Source: Seonamhaeicola maritimus (GTDB lineage: Bacteria; Bacteroidota; Bacteroidia; Flavobacteriales; Flavobacteriaceae). Taken from it: 64,000 nucleotides of DNA. Position 1 is the first letter of the stretch. Each line of letters opens with the position of its first letter. Positions 15,058-23,591 of this stretch are shown here, in pieces. The DNA lies in contig NZ_VRKQ01000008.1 of assembly GCF_008056315.1 (NCBI RefSeq), positions 1,857,733-1,921,732 of the forward strand, given 5' to 3'. The notes beneath the pieces were generated by a model, which saw only the letters and a program-made list of their open reading frames with translations, was not told where the DNA came from and did not search any database. The translations under genes and the position numbers were made by a program.

Positions 15058-17841
15058 ATGAACACTAATATTTCAGAAGTAAATCCAAAAGAAAATATTA
15101 TAATAAAAGGTGCTAAACTGCATAATTTAAAAGATATTGATGTTGTTATCCCTAGAAATCAATTAGTGGTTATTACTGGTTTATCTGGGTCTGGAAAATC
15201 TAGTTTAGCATTTGATACACTGTATGCTGAAGGACAAAGGCGTTATGTAGAAAGCTTATCAAGTTATGCACGTCAATTTTTAGGCAGACTTAATAAACCA
15301 AAAGTAGATTATATAAAAGGGATAGCGCCTGCTATTGCTATAGAACAAAAGGTTAATTCTACCAACCCCAGATCTACAGTAGGTACTACTACTGAAATCT
15401 ACGACTATCTAAAACTTTTATTTGCCAGAATTGGCAAAACATATTCACCAGTTTCTGGCAATGAAGTAAAGAAGGACACTGTAACTGATGTTTTAGATTA
15501 CTTAAAAACTTTTCCTGAAGGCGAAAAATTATTGCTCCTTGCCCCTATTTATTTAGAAGAAGGGAGAACAATGGCAGACAAACTAAAAGCTTTACAGCAA
15601 CAAGGATATGCCAGAATTAAAGTTAAGAGCAATGTAGTAAGAATTGATGAAGCTCAAATTTCTGAAGGTGATCAGGTTCATTTAGTAGTTGATAGGGTTA
15701 TCACAAAAAATGAAGAAGATTTTTATAACCGATTAGCAGATGCCGTTCAAACAGCCTTTTTTGAAGGTAAAGGAGAATGTGCTATTGAAACTCTAAAAGA
15801 CAATAAGAATAGGGTTTTCAGTAATAGATTTGAATTAGATAATATCACCTTTTTAGAACCTAACGTTCATCTTTTTAGTTTTAACAACCCATATGGCGCC
15901 TGCCCAAAATGTGAAGGGTACGGAGACATTATTGGTATAGACGAAGATTTGGTAATACCAAATACTGGGCTTTCAGTTTATGAAAGCGCCATTTTTCCTT
16001 GGCGTGGTGAAAGTATGAGTTGGTATAAAGACCAATTAGTAAACAGCTCTCATAAATTTGATTTCCCAATACACAAACCTTATTTTGAACTAACTCAAGA
16101 ACAAAAGCAATTAGTTTGGAATGGTAATGAGCACTTTGAAGGTTTAAACTCATTCTTTTCAGAATTAGAATCTAAAGCTTATAAGATTCAAAATAGAGTC
16201 ATGTTATCTCGTTACCGCGGGAAAACAAAATGCAAAACTTGTAACGGTAAACGATTACGAGTAGAAGCTAATTATGTAAAAATAAATGGTGCCACCATTA
16301 CAGATTTGGTTGAAATGCCTTTAAACAAACTAGCCAGTTTTTTTAAGCAACTAGAATTAAATGATAATGACACTAAAATTGCATCTAGATTATTAAAGGA
16401 AATTAATACTAGATTATCTTTTTTGGCTAATGTTGGTTTAGATTATTTAACCCTTAATAGGAAATCCAATACACTTTCGGGTGGGGAAAGTCAAAGAATT
16501 AATTTGGCAACATCATTGGGTAGCAGCTTAGTAGGATCAATGTATATTTTAGATGAGCCAAGTATTGGTTTGCACCCAAAAGACACAGAACGTCTTGTTT
16601 CCGTATTAAAATCTTTAAGAGATTTGGGCAATACCGTTATTGTAGTTGAACATGACGAAGACATTATGAAAGCTGCGGATAACATTATTGACATAGGCCC
16701 TGAGGCCGGAACTTTTGGAGGTCATGTTGTGGCCAAAGGAACCTACAAAGACATTCTAGCATCAGATTCTTTAACAGCTCAATACTTAAATGAATCTTTA
16801 AAAATTGAAGTTCCTAAAACTAGAAGAACCTCTAAGTATCATGTAGATATTATTGGAGCTAGAGAAAATAACTTGAAAAATATTGATGTTAGTTTTCCTT
16901 TAGGAATGTTAACCGTAGTTACAGGTGTTTCGGGTAGCGGAAAGAGCACACTTATCAAAAAGATTCTATATCCAGCATTACAGAAAAAACTAACTGACTT
17001 TAGTGATAGACCTGGACAATTCAGCACTTTAGAAGGTAACTTCAGTAATGTGAAGGCTATTGAGTTTGTAGACCAAAATCCTATTGGCAGATCATCACGA
17101 TCTAACCCTGTAACATATATTAAAGCTTATGATGATATAAGGGCGCTGTATTCAAAACAAAAATTGAGTGCCATTAGAAATTATCAAGCAAAACATTTTT
17201 CGTTTAATGTTGATGGTGGAAGATGCGAAACCTGTAAAGGTGAAGGAGAAGTAACCATTGAAATGCAGTTTATGGCAGATGTTCATTTAGAGTGTGAAAC
17301 TTGTAAAGGAAGACGCTTTAAAAAAGAGGTTCTTGAAGTAACTTTTGCCAATAAGAATATTGATGACATTTTAAATCTAACTATTGATGATGCTATTACC
17401 TTTTTTGATGCTCAGGAACAATCTAAGATCAAAAACAAGCTTCAGCCTTTACAAGATGTAGGTTTAGGTTATGTTACACTAGGACAAAGCTCATCTACAC
17501 TCTCTGGCGGTGAAGCTCAAAGAATTAAACTAGCCTCATTTTTGGGCAAAGGAAATAATAAAGATAAGGCCTTATTTATTTTTGATGAACCTACTACCGG
17601 CTTACATTTTCATGATATTCAAAAATTACTAAAATCGTTTAATGCATTGATTAAAAACGGGCATTCTATTCTTGTAGTAGAACACAATTTAGAACTCATT
17701 AAATGTGCAGATTACATCATCGATTTAGGACCAGAAGGCGGTGAAAATGGCGGTAAATTAGTAGCAACCGGAACTCCAGAAGAAGTGGTTACTATTAAAA
17801 CATCAGAAACTGGAAAATATTTAGTAGAAAAACTAAAATAG
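15058..17841 (+). CDS. uvrA: Excinuclease ABC subunit A
   Basis: From the ATG at 15058 the product is 927 aa, the usual UvrA size. It is the damage-recognition ATPase of nucleotide excision repair. There are two ABC modules. The first has GLSGSGKSS at about residues 41-49, LSGGESQR and the Walker B LDEPSIGLHP. The second has GVSGSGKST, LSGGEAQR and FDEPTTGLH. Zinc-binding pairs are seen as CPKCEGYG and CKTCNGKR in the first half, and CETCKGEGEV with CETCKGRR in the second. No uvrB or uvrC is nearby, as is normal. It is transcribed from its own promoter. Confidence 0.97.
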   Translation: MNTNISEVNPKENIIIKGAKLHNLKDIDVVIPRNQLVVITGLSGSGKSSLAFDTLYAEGQRRYVESLSSYARQFLGRLNKPKVDYIKGIAPAIAIEQKVNSTNPRSTVGTTTEIYDYLKLLFARIGKTYSPVSGNEVKKDTVTDVLDYLKTFPEGEKLLLLAPIYLEEGRTMADKLKALQQQGYARIKVKSNVVRIDEAQISEGDQVHLVVDRVITKNEEDFYNRLADAVQTAFFEGKGECAIETLKDNKNRVFSNRFELDNITFLEPNVHLFSFNNPYGACPKCEGYGDIIGIDEDLVIPNTGLSVYESAIFPWRGESMSWYKDQLVNSSHKFDFPIHKPYFELTQEQKQLVWNGNEHFEGLNSFFSELESKAYKIQNRVMLSRYRGKTKCKTCNGKRLRVEANYVKINGATITDLVEMPLNKLASFFKQLELNDNDTKIASRLLKEINTRLSFLANVGLDYLTLNRKSNTLSGGESQRINLATSLGSSLVGSMYILDEPSIGLHPKDTERLVSVLKSLRDLGNTVIVVEHDEDIMKAADNIIDIGPEAGTFGGHVVAKGTYKDILASDSLTAQYLNESLKIEVPKTRRTSKYHVDIIGARENNLKNIDVSFPLGMLTVVTGVSGSGKSTLIKKILYPALQKKLTDFSDRPGQFSTLEGNFSNVKAIEFVDQNPIGRSSRSNPVTYIKAYDDIRALYSKQKLSAIRNYQAKHFSFNVDGGRCETCKGEGEVTIEMQFMADVHLECETCKGRRFKKEVLEVTFANKNIDDILNLTIDDAITFFDAQEQSKIKNKLQPLQDVGLGYVTLGQSSSTLSGGEAQRIKLASFLGKGNNKDKALFIFDEPTTGLHFHDIQKLLKSFNALIKNGHSILVVEHNLELIKCADYIIDLGPEGGENGGKLVATGTPEEVVTIKTSETGKYLVEKLK

Positions 17842-17844
17842 CTC

Positions 17845-18921
17845 CTAATACACTAAAAAGCCTACAGCAAATAAAATTGCAATAGCTATTGGCAATACAA
17901 AACTCAAGTATATGAATGAGATAATATTAGTTTTTATAAAACTAATTATCCATCCAGAGTTATAAAACCTTTTTATGGCAACAAATAAATAAAAGAATGT
18001 GGACATCAAAATTAAAAAGTCAATCCAATCTGGAATATCAACAATGTAATTTATAATCAGTATTAAGCTAAAAACAGTAAATAAAAAAGAGAAAAAGTAA
18101 AAACTAAATACTAAGTGATGGGAGTAAACACCTTTATTATGATAGAATAGTTTTAAAATTAGAGCAAAAATAGGCAGCAAAACAAATAACGCAATTGGTA
18201 TAGTGTCATAAACTGCTTGCAGAACTTGTCCACCATTACGTTGCTTATGAAACTTTAAAGTTTGTGCATAGAGTTTTCGCTTTAAAAACCCCGCATCTTC
18301 ATTCATACCCATAGCTTTATAAATCTGATTATCTGGCGCATCAGCTGTTATTAAAGAATCTACCTTTTTTGCATTATACCCAAAGTCTAATTGTAAGTCT
18401 GAATCTTTAGCAGTATTGGTCTTTATTAAGGAATCTATTACTTTCACCTGCTCTTTATCTATGCCTTTAATTCCCTTATCTCTCAATGGTTTCAGTACGC
18501 TATCTATTTTTATAGAATCTAAAACCTTAACAGCTTTAGTCTTTAAGCTATCGGTTATATGTGGTTTAATCTTAGCATTCTTTAAGGCGTTATCAATGTT
18601 TTGAACATTACTTCTAACAACCAGTACAGACATTAAAAAGAAGAAAATAACAGATATAAAAAGGTACAGTTGAGCGGGGTGTAAATAGAGCAAACGCTTG
18701 CCTTCAATAAACTTTCTTGCCAAATAACCAGGTTTAAACATTAAGGGCAAAAAGCTCTTAAAAAAGCGTGCATCAAAGGAAAAATAATTACTTATCGTAT
18801 TGTAAAATAAAACACCAACAGTAAGATCGTCTTTTGCTTGTTGACCGCAATGTGGACAAAACTTATAATCTTGATCAAATTCCTGTTCGCAATTTTTACA
18901 AGTTTCTGTTGAACTTTCCAT
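17845..18921 (-). CDS. DUF3667 zinc-ribbon membrane protein
   Basis: The product is about 358 aa from the ATG at 18921 (MESSTETCKN). A zinc ribbon (CKNCEQEFDQDYKFCPHCGQ, residues 8-27) is followed by the DUF3667 core (NTISNYFSFDARFFKSFLPLMFKPGYLARKFIEGKR). The membrane segment LYLFISVIFFFLMSVLVV comes next, then a long polar, probably extracytoplasmic insert rich in Lys, Asp and Ser. At least four C-terminal membrane segments end the protein. The family is widespread in Bacteroidota and functionally undefined. It is convergent with uvrA, three bases from its stop. Confidence 0.85.
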   Translation of the reverse strand: MESSTETCKNCEQEFDQDYKFCPHCGQQAKDDLTVGVLFYNTISNYFSFDARFFKSFLPLMFKPGYLARKFIEGKRLLYLHPAQLYLFISVIFFFLMSVLVVRSNVQNIDNALKNAKIKPHITDSLKTKAVKVLDSIKIDSVLKPLRDKGIKGIDKEQVKVIDSLIKTNTAKDSDLQLDFGYNAKKVDSLITADAPDNQIYKAMGMNEDAGFLKRKLYAQTLKFHKQRNGGQVLQAVYDTIPIALFVLLPIFALILKLFYHNKGVYSHHLVFSFYFFSFLFTVFSLILIINYIVDIPDWIDFLILMSTFFYLFVAIKRFYNSGWIISFIKTNIISFIYLSFVLPIAIAILFAVGFLVY

Positions 18922-19005
18922 TAATATGATTGGTTTATATAAAAATAACAAAAAGATTTAAAACTATTGAAACTAAATATTATTGAATATCAACCACTTA
19001 AAGTT

Positions 19006-19022
19006 TTGGCATACATATTGAA
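19006..19022 (+). promoter_or_regulatory. Sigma54-like -24/-12 element
   Basis: TTGGCATACATATTGAA has TGGCA and TTGA with the 10-nt GG-to-G spacing of sigma54 promoters; the -12 reads GA instead of GC. It lies 64 bp before the YDxYG-repeat gene. The paralogue at 22241 has a similar element. Confidence 0.4.
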
Positions 19023-19085
19023 ACGGTCAATACATAGCGTAAGCCGAAAAGCTAAAGAGTAGGCATTATTTTAAATCCTAGAACT

Positions 19086-19772
19086 ATGAAAAGATTATTA
19101 CTATTATTCATTAGTTTACTAATGAGTTCAGCAACAATAACTGCGTCAGAATTTCATTCTGATAAAAAGGGAAAACATTTAGTAAAAAACAAGCGCTATC
19201 GCCATGCACAACCTATTATGTTTGTTGAACGAGGTGTAGAGTTTTTAGTATTTCCTGACGGAAGTTTCGATTTTAATACAAACGTAAATAATATTCAAAA
19301 TTATGACTATAATAAACGTTTAAGAGGAAGCAACATTAATTTAAACCATAGAGGCTCTTACGAATACAATAGATATACTAAAAACAGAAAAAGAAGTGTC
19401 TCAATTTCTCATGACAGAAATGGTAAAGTAAGGCGAATTGGATCGGTGTATTTAAACTATGATCGCTATGGGAAAATTAAACGTGTTGGCAATGTTTATA
19501 TGGAATATAACAGAGGAAATAGAAGTTTAAAACAAGTTGGCGGTTTACATGTAAACTATAATAACTGGGGCGAAATAGTTAGAACTAGAGGAAGTGTAAA
19601 CGGATACGATGATTATTGTAATCAATGTGGAATTTATTCATGTGATATGAATCATTCTTATACAAAGAAAAAACACCGTCATAATAATTACTACGATGAC
19701 TGGGATGATGATTACAACAATTATTACTACAAAAAAAACGGTAAAGTGAAAAAACACTCAAAACGTAAATAA
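19086..19772 (+). CDS. Secreted YDxYG-repeat protein (paralogue 1)
   Basis: The 228-aa product has an N-terminal signal (MKRLLLLFISLLMSSATITAS) and then VERGVEFLVFPDGSFDFN at about residues 47-64. Short tandem units of 17-20 residues follow. They read DRNGKVRRIGSVYLNY, DRYGKIKRVGNVYMEY, a degenerate third, and NYNNWGEIVRTRG (about 108-170). The C-terminus is a Cys/His/Tyr/Asp/Lys-rich tail (CNQCGIYSCDMNH, then KKKHRHNNYYDDWDDD) that could bind metal. It is clearly paralogous to the gene at 22241 over the N-terminal 170 residues. The repeats resemble short beta-hairpin units on the cell surface, but no function is known. Confidence 0.75.
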   Translation: MKRLLLLFISLLMSSATITASEFHSDKKGKHLVKNKRYRHAQPIMFVERGVEFLVFPDGSFDFNTNVNNIQNYDYNKRLRGSNINLNHRGSYEYNRYTKNRKRSVSISHDRNGKVRRIGSVYLNYDRYGKIKRVGNVYMEYNRGNRSLKQVGGLHVNYNNWGEIVRTRGSVNGYDDYCNQCGIYSCDMNHSYTKKKHRHNNYYDDWDDDYNNYYYKKNGKVKKHSKRK

Positions 19773-19780
19773 TAATTAAT

Positions 19781-19808
19781 AAAAAAGGCACCAATTTGGT
19801 GCCTTTTC
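19781..19808. terminator. Bidirectional terminator
   Basis: AAAAGGCACCAA/TTGGTGCCTTTT hairpin between the repeat-protein gene (+) and the T9SS gene (-). Confidence 0.85.
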
Positions 19809-19829
19809 AAACTAATTAAATATACATGG

Positions 19830-20564
19830 TTATTTAACAAATTTTAAAGAACCATATGCTGTTGATAAAATATATAAACCAGATTTTAAAGTTTCAACAC
19901 TAATTTGATTTGAAATTTCACCTTCTAATACCTCTTGACCCATTAAGTTGTAAATTGAATAACCGCCAACTAACCTATCTCTCATTACAACAGTATTTCT
20001 ATCTGAACTGTAGTAGGCTTTTAAACTCTTCTTGTTAAATTCTGATGTAGATAATATTGCATCAACTTCCGCTTGACTTCTTACATAAACTAAAGTTGGA
20101 TCACTTGCTCCTGTACCTCCATAAATAGTACTTCCACCATCCGGAGTATATGCTAAATAAGTTAAAATACGATAAGTTAAATTGGCATCTGCAGAGTTTA
20201 GAACAATGTCATTAGGAATAGTTATGCTAGCTGTACTTACACCACCAGTACCAGCTCCAGGATATTGATAAGCTGTATTAGCAACTGTTTCGTTTGCCCA
20301 CGTTCCTGTTGAAGGGTCAACATCTGCAAAAGCTTCATCTTGTAGTCCTGCTAGAATAAAATTAAAAACGTCATTTACCCCACCTGTTGAGCCCATTGTA
20401 TAAGTCATTTCAATAGAAACAACATCACCTGGCTTAAAAGTTACAGCTTCTTCACCGTTAATTTGATAATCTGACTTGTTCGTCCAGTCAAAAGTTGGTT
20501 CCACTCTCTGAGCAAAAGAAATTGACATCAATAATAAAGATAATACTAAAGTAATTTTTTTCAT
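19830..20564 (-). CDS. Secreted protein with T9SS type A sorting domain
   Basis: The 244-aa product has a signal peptide (MKKITLVLSLLLMSISFAQ) and a beta-rich middle (residues 20-165). The middle contains FDWTNKSDYQINGEEAVTF and many Gly/Thr turns, possibly an Ig-like or jelly-roll domain. A C-terminal sorting domain of about 70 residues follows. It includes KSLKAYYSSDRNTVVMRD, GGYSIYNLMGQEVLEGEIS and LKSGLYILSTAYGSLKFVK, matching the usual N/Y-x-G-x and L-x-x-G-x-Y pattern. The protein should be exported by Sec and then handed to the type IX system. The ligand or enzymatic role is not evident. Confidence 0.88.
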   Translation of the reverse strand: MKKITLVLSLLLMSISFAQRVEPTFDWTNKSDYQINGEEAVTFKPGDVVSIEMTYTMGSTGGVNDVFNFILAGLQDEAFADVDPSTGTWANETVANTAYQYPGAGTGGVSTASITIPNDIVLNSADANLTYRILTYLAYTPDGGSTIYGGTGASDPTLVYVRSQAEVDAILSTSEFNKKSLKAYYSSDRNTVVMRDRLVGGYSIYNLMGQEVLEGEISNQISVETLKSGLYILSTAYGSLKFVK

Positions 20565-20702
20565 ATTTACAATATTTTAGTTAATTAATTACAGCAATAA
20601 TAATTAAACCCTCAGTTTTTTAAAGAATTACAAACTTGACAATAACTTGACAAATTGAAAAATACTGATTGTACTTAAGATATAATCCTATAAAAAGGAT
20701 AA

Positions 20703-22109
20703 TTACTTTATAATCTCTAAAGGATTTGTGCTTTTCCATTTCCCTCTGGTGAAATCAGGAAATGACTGAGGTGAACCTCCTTGATTTACAGACCTTTCAC
20801 TTAAAGGACTAACAGCACTCCAAAAACAACCTTCATAAACATTTTGATCTAAAGGCTTTCCGTTTCTTAAGCATTCAATAATTCTATAAAGCATCATAAA
20901 ATCCATCCCACCATGACCTCCCATTTTTTTAGATATTGCTCCTAGCCTCTTATATAAAGGATGCTCATACTTTTCATAAATACTAGCCAAGGCATCTCCT
21001 TGTACCCAACTATGATGATTTTCAGAAACTCCTTCTACACCACCTTCAAGAGCTATTCTTGTTGGAAAACCAGCCAAAGCACCTTTGGTTCCTTGAATTA
21101 AATTATGACGCGAATATGGCCTAGGACTTGTTTCATCCCATTGAATCATAATAGTGCGCCCTAAATTTGTTTTAATGATAGAAGTATTCAAATCGCCCCC
21201 TTTATAATCTAAAGCATTCCATTTGTGATTTTTATCGAAATTTTTTGAGGCATAATCTTTTCTACCTAATGCTGGAGTAGAAAATGACACCAAACTATTA
21301 AAATTATCTTCTCCTCTGGCCAAATTCATGTATTGAGCCACTGGCCCTAATCCATGAGTTGGGTATAAATTCCCATTTCTTTTGGCATAATGATGAGTTC
21401 TCCAAGAACCAGTACCCCTCTCTTCCTGCCGCATTTGCGTTCTTAATTCATGTATATAGGAAGCCTCGCCATGTAAAAGCTCTCCAATCACACCCTGCCT
21501 ACACATATTTAAATATAGCAGTTCCTCTCTTCCGTAGTTTACATTTTCCATCATCATACAATGCTTTTGGGTTTGCTCTGAAGTAAAAACAATATCCCAC
21601 ATTTCTTCTAAAGTAACAGCTATAGGAACTTCAACAAAAGCATGAGCCCCCTTTTTCATTGATTCTATAGCCATAATAGCATGATTATTCCAATTAGTTG
21701 AAATAAATACTGCATCTGGCTTAACCTCTTCTAGCATCAATCTCCATGAATCTTCAGCACCATGATAGAGTGAAATATTATTATGTCTTTTCCCTTTCCC
21801 TATTTCAACACACTTTTCAGCAGAGTGCTTTGTTAAATCTTCATACAAATCACTTATGGCTACAATTTCAGTTCCTTCTATTGAAGCTAACCTAGAAGTG
21901 TGGCCAGATCCTCTAGAACCAACCCCTATCATTGCAATTCTTACTACATCCATTTTAGGTGCAGTAAAATCTCCCATATATTGATTATTGTTTTCTAATA
22001 CAAACTCATTTTTAGAGTAAGAATTCAATATGCCACCTAAACTTAATGCAACACCCGTTAATGATGTTTTTTTTATAAAACTTCTTCTATTTAGGTTTTT
22101 CATTGACAT
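20703..22109 (-). CDS. GH109-type Gfo/Idh/MocA glycosidase (alpha-N-acetylgalactosaminidase-like)
   Basis: The 468-aa product has a twin-arginine-type signal (NRRSFIKKTSLTGVALSLGG, residues 7-26). The NAD-binding Rossmann motif VRIAMIGVGSRGSGH lies near residue 56. FVEVPIAVT (EVP in place of the EKP of ordinary Gfo/Idh dehydrogenases) and NLYPTHGLGPVAQYM are hallmarks of GH109. Members hydrolyse terminal alpha-GalNAc through an NAD-dependent oxidation/reduction mechanism. The likely site is periplasmic after Tat export. No other carbohydrate-use genes (SusCD, kinases) adjoin, so it looks like an isolated scavenging enzyme. Another specificity within GH109-like Gfo/Idh proteins is possible. 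Confidence 0.85.
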   Translation of the reverse strand: MSMKNLNRRSFIKKTSLTGVALSLGGILNSYSKNEFVLENNNQYMGDFTAPKMDVVRIAMIGVGSRGSGHTSRLASIEGTEIVAISDLYEDLTKHSAEKCVEIGKGKRHNNISLYHGAEDSWRLMLEEVKPDAVFISTNWNNHAIMAIESMKKGAHAFVEVPIAVTLEEMWDIVFTSEQTQKHCMMMENVNYGREELLYLNMCRQGVIGELLHGEASYIHELRTQMRQEERGTGSWRTHHYAKRNGNLYPTHGLGPVAQYMNLARGEDNFNSLVSFSTPALGRKDYASKNFDKNHKWNALDYKGGDLNTSIIKTNLGRTIMIQWDETSPRPYSRHNLIQGTKGALAGFPTRIALEGGVEGVSENHHSWVQGDALASIYEKYEHPLYKRLGAISKKMGGHGGMDFMMLYRIIECLRNGKPLDQNVYEGCFWSAVSPLSERSVNQGGSPQSFPDFTRGKWKSTNPLEIIK

Positions 22110-22188
22110 GGTTTTTAGTAATTAATAAAATTTTCTAATGGTGTTTTAAACTTAATCAAATTTTACATGAAACGCTAAGATATTTTTT

Positions 22189-22204
22189 TGGCACGCTGTT
22201 TGGT
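22189..22204 (+). promoter_or_regulatory. Sigma54-like -24/-12 element
   Basis: TGGCACGCTGTTTGGT has a consensus -24 (TGGCACG), a 10-nt spacing and -12 TTGG instead of TTGC. It lies 37 bp upstream of the ATG at 22241. It corresponds to the element before the paralogue at 19086. Confidence 0.45.
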
Positions 22205-22240
22205 ATTATTGAAGTGTATTCACATTTAAACTTTATAATT

Positions 22241-23512
22241 ATGAAAAAATTAATATTTATAATTGCAGGCCTAATCCTTACAGGATTCACTGTTAACGCA
22301 TCTACAACCAATTCAAATAACTTATATGCCAATAGTTATATAGGTGGTTATAGTAATTCTTTCATTTTTGTAGAAAATGGTATTGAGTTTTCCGTTTTTA
22401 GAGATGGCCAATTCGATTTTAATATTTTAAGAGGTAATTCTCGTTTAAATGTTTCCATTGGTTCACCTCATGTAAACGTTAGTTTCAATTCAGGATATAA
22501 TTATAACGCATATGTTCAATATGACGAATATGGTGCCATAATTCAAATTGAGAATACTCCAATTTACTATGACTATTATGGGCGCATTATTCAAGCTGGA
22601 AATGTGAATATTAATTACAATAACTATGGTTATATAAATAGAGTTGGCGGATTATACGTTCATTATAACAGGTATAACGTATATTCTCATTTTACTGGTT
22701 ACATTAACATTTACAATAGAAGTTATGTTTACAGACCTTGGCATAGATACTACGCTATTCCATCATATAGACATTGTGTTGTATATAGTCGTCCTTACAG
22801 ACAATATTATAGACCTGTAAGATATGTGTACTCTAGACCATTTTATAATAATCATAGACCAGTATCATCTATTTATAGTAGACGAGGTAGTAATGTTGTT
22901 AGAAATAGAAGTTATGCAACTGTAAATAGAAGCTCAAGAAATGTTACTAGAGTTAATAGAAATGCTAATACTAGAAGAGATTTAGCCAAGGCTAGTTCAT
23001 CAAGGCATTCTACTTCTAATAATAGAACAAGTGTAGCTAATAGAAATTCTAGAAATAGCAAATCTGAATCTGCTAGACGTAATACAACAACAAGAAATAA
23101 TAATAGTATATCAAGATCAAGTGGCAGAACGAATTCTCAAATAAATAATACTAAACGAACGAGGGAAAGCGTTAGTAGAACAACAAGGCCATCAACAAGT
23201 AATAATAGGTCTTCAAATACTATAACAAGAAATAGAAGTTATTCTACAACAAAAAAACCAGAAAGCTCTAAGTCTCGTAATTATAGTAGTAACAGTTCTA
23301 GAAGAACGCCACAAGTAACAAACAGATCTTCAAAAAGTATAACAAGATCTAGTCAGAAAGCAACTTCTAGACCTAGTATACAAAGAAAATCTAGTTCACC
23401 GCAAAGATCAACGGTGTCTAGATCAACAAAAAGCAATAACTCTAGAGCAACTCAAAGTAAAAGTAGAAGTTCCTCTATTAACAATACAAGATCTATATCT
23501 AGACGAAGATAG
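22241..23512 (+). CDS. Secreted YDxYG-repeat protein with Arg/Ser-rich tail (paralogue 2)
   Basis: From the ATG at 22241 the product is 423 aa; the frame extends to a GTG at 22214 that leaves a poor signal peptide. After the signal (MKKLIFIIAGLILTGFTVNAS) comes FIFVENGIEFSVFRDGQFDFN, near-matching the paralogue at 19086. Repeat units follow, including YDEYGAIIQIENTPIYY, DYYGRIIQAGNVNINY and NNYGYINRVGGLYVHY. A Tyr/Arg-rich segment (about 160-210) leads into some 200 residues of Arg/Ser/Asn/Thr low complexity, ending SISRRR. The tail is strongly basic and likely disordered; it may bind nucleic acid, polysaccharide or the envelope. Confidence 0.72.
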   Translation: MKKLIFIIAGLILTGFTVNASTTNSNNLYANSYIGGYSNSFIFVENGIEFSVFRDGQFDFNILRGNSRLNVSIGSPHVNVSFNSGYNYNAYVQYDEYGAIIQIENTPIYYDYYGRIIQAGNVNINYNNYGYINRVGGLYVHYNRYNVYSHFTGYINIYNRSYVYRPWHRYYAIPSYRHCVVYSRPYRQYYRPVRYVYSRPFYNNHRPVSSIYSRRGSNVVRNRSYATVNRSSRNVTRVNRNANTRRDLAKASSSRHSTSNNRTSVANRNSRNSKSESARRNTTTRNNNSISRSSGRTNSQINNTKRTRESVSRTTRPSTSNNRSSNTITRNRSYSTTKKPESSKSRNYSSNSSRRTPQVTNRSSKSITRSSQKATSRPSIQRKSSSPQRSTVSRSTKSNNSRATQSKSRSSSINNTRSISRRR

Positions 23513-23539
23513 ATTTTAACCGTTTTGGTTGGTTAGTTG

Positions 23540-23591
23540 GAAAGCCCTGCGATAAGTTTGCCTCAAAGCAAAATCGTGGGGTTTTCTCTTT
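23540..23591 (+). terminator. Plus-strand terminator with G-U pairs
   Basis: GAAAGCCCTGCGAT (23540-23553) pairs over 14 positions with ATCGTGGGGTTTTC (23573-23586) using three G-U wobbles. An inner TTTGC/GCAAA stem and a following TCTTTTT run complete it. The wobbles fit RNA from the plus strand only. Confidence 0.65.
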
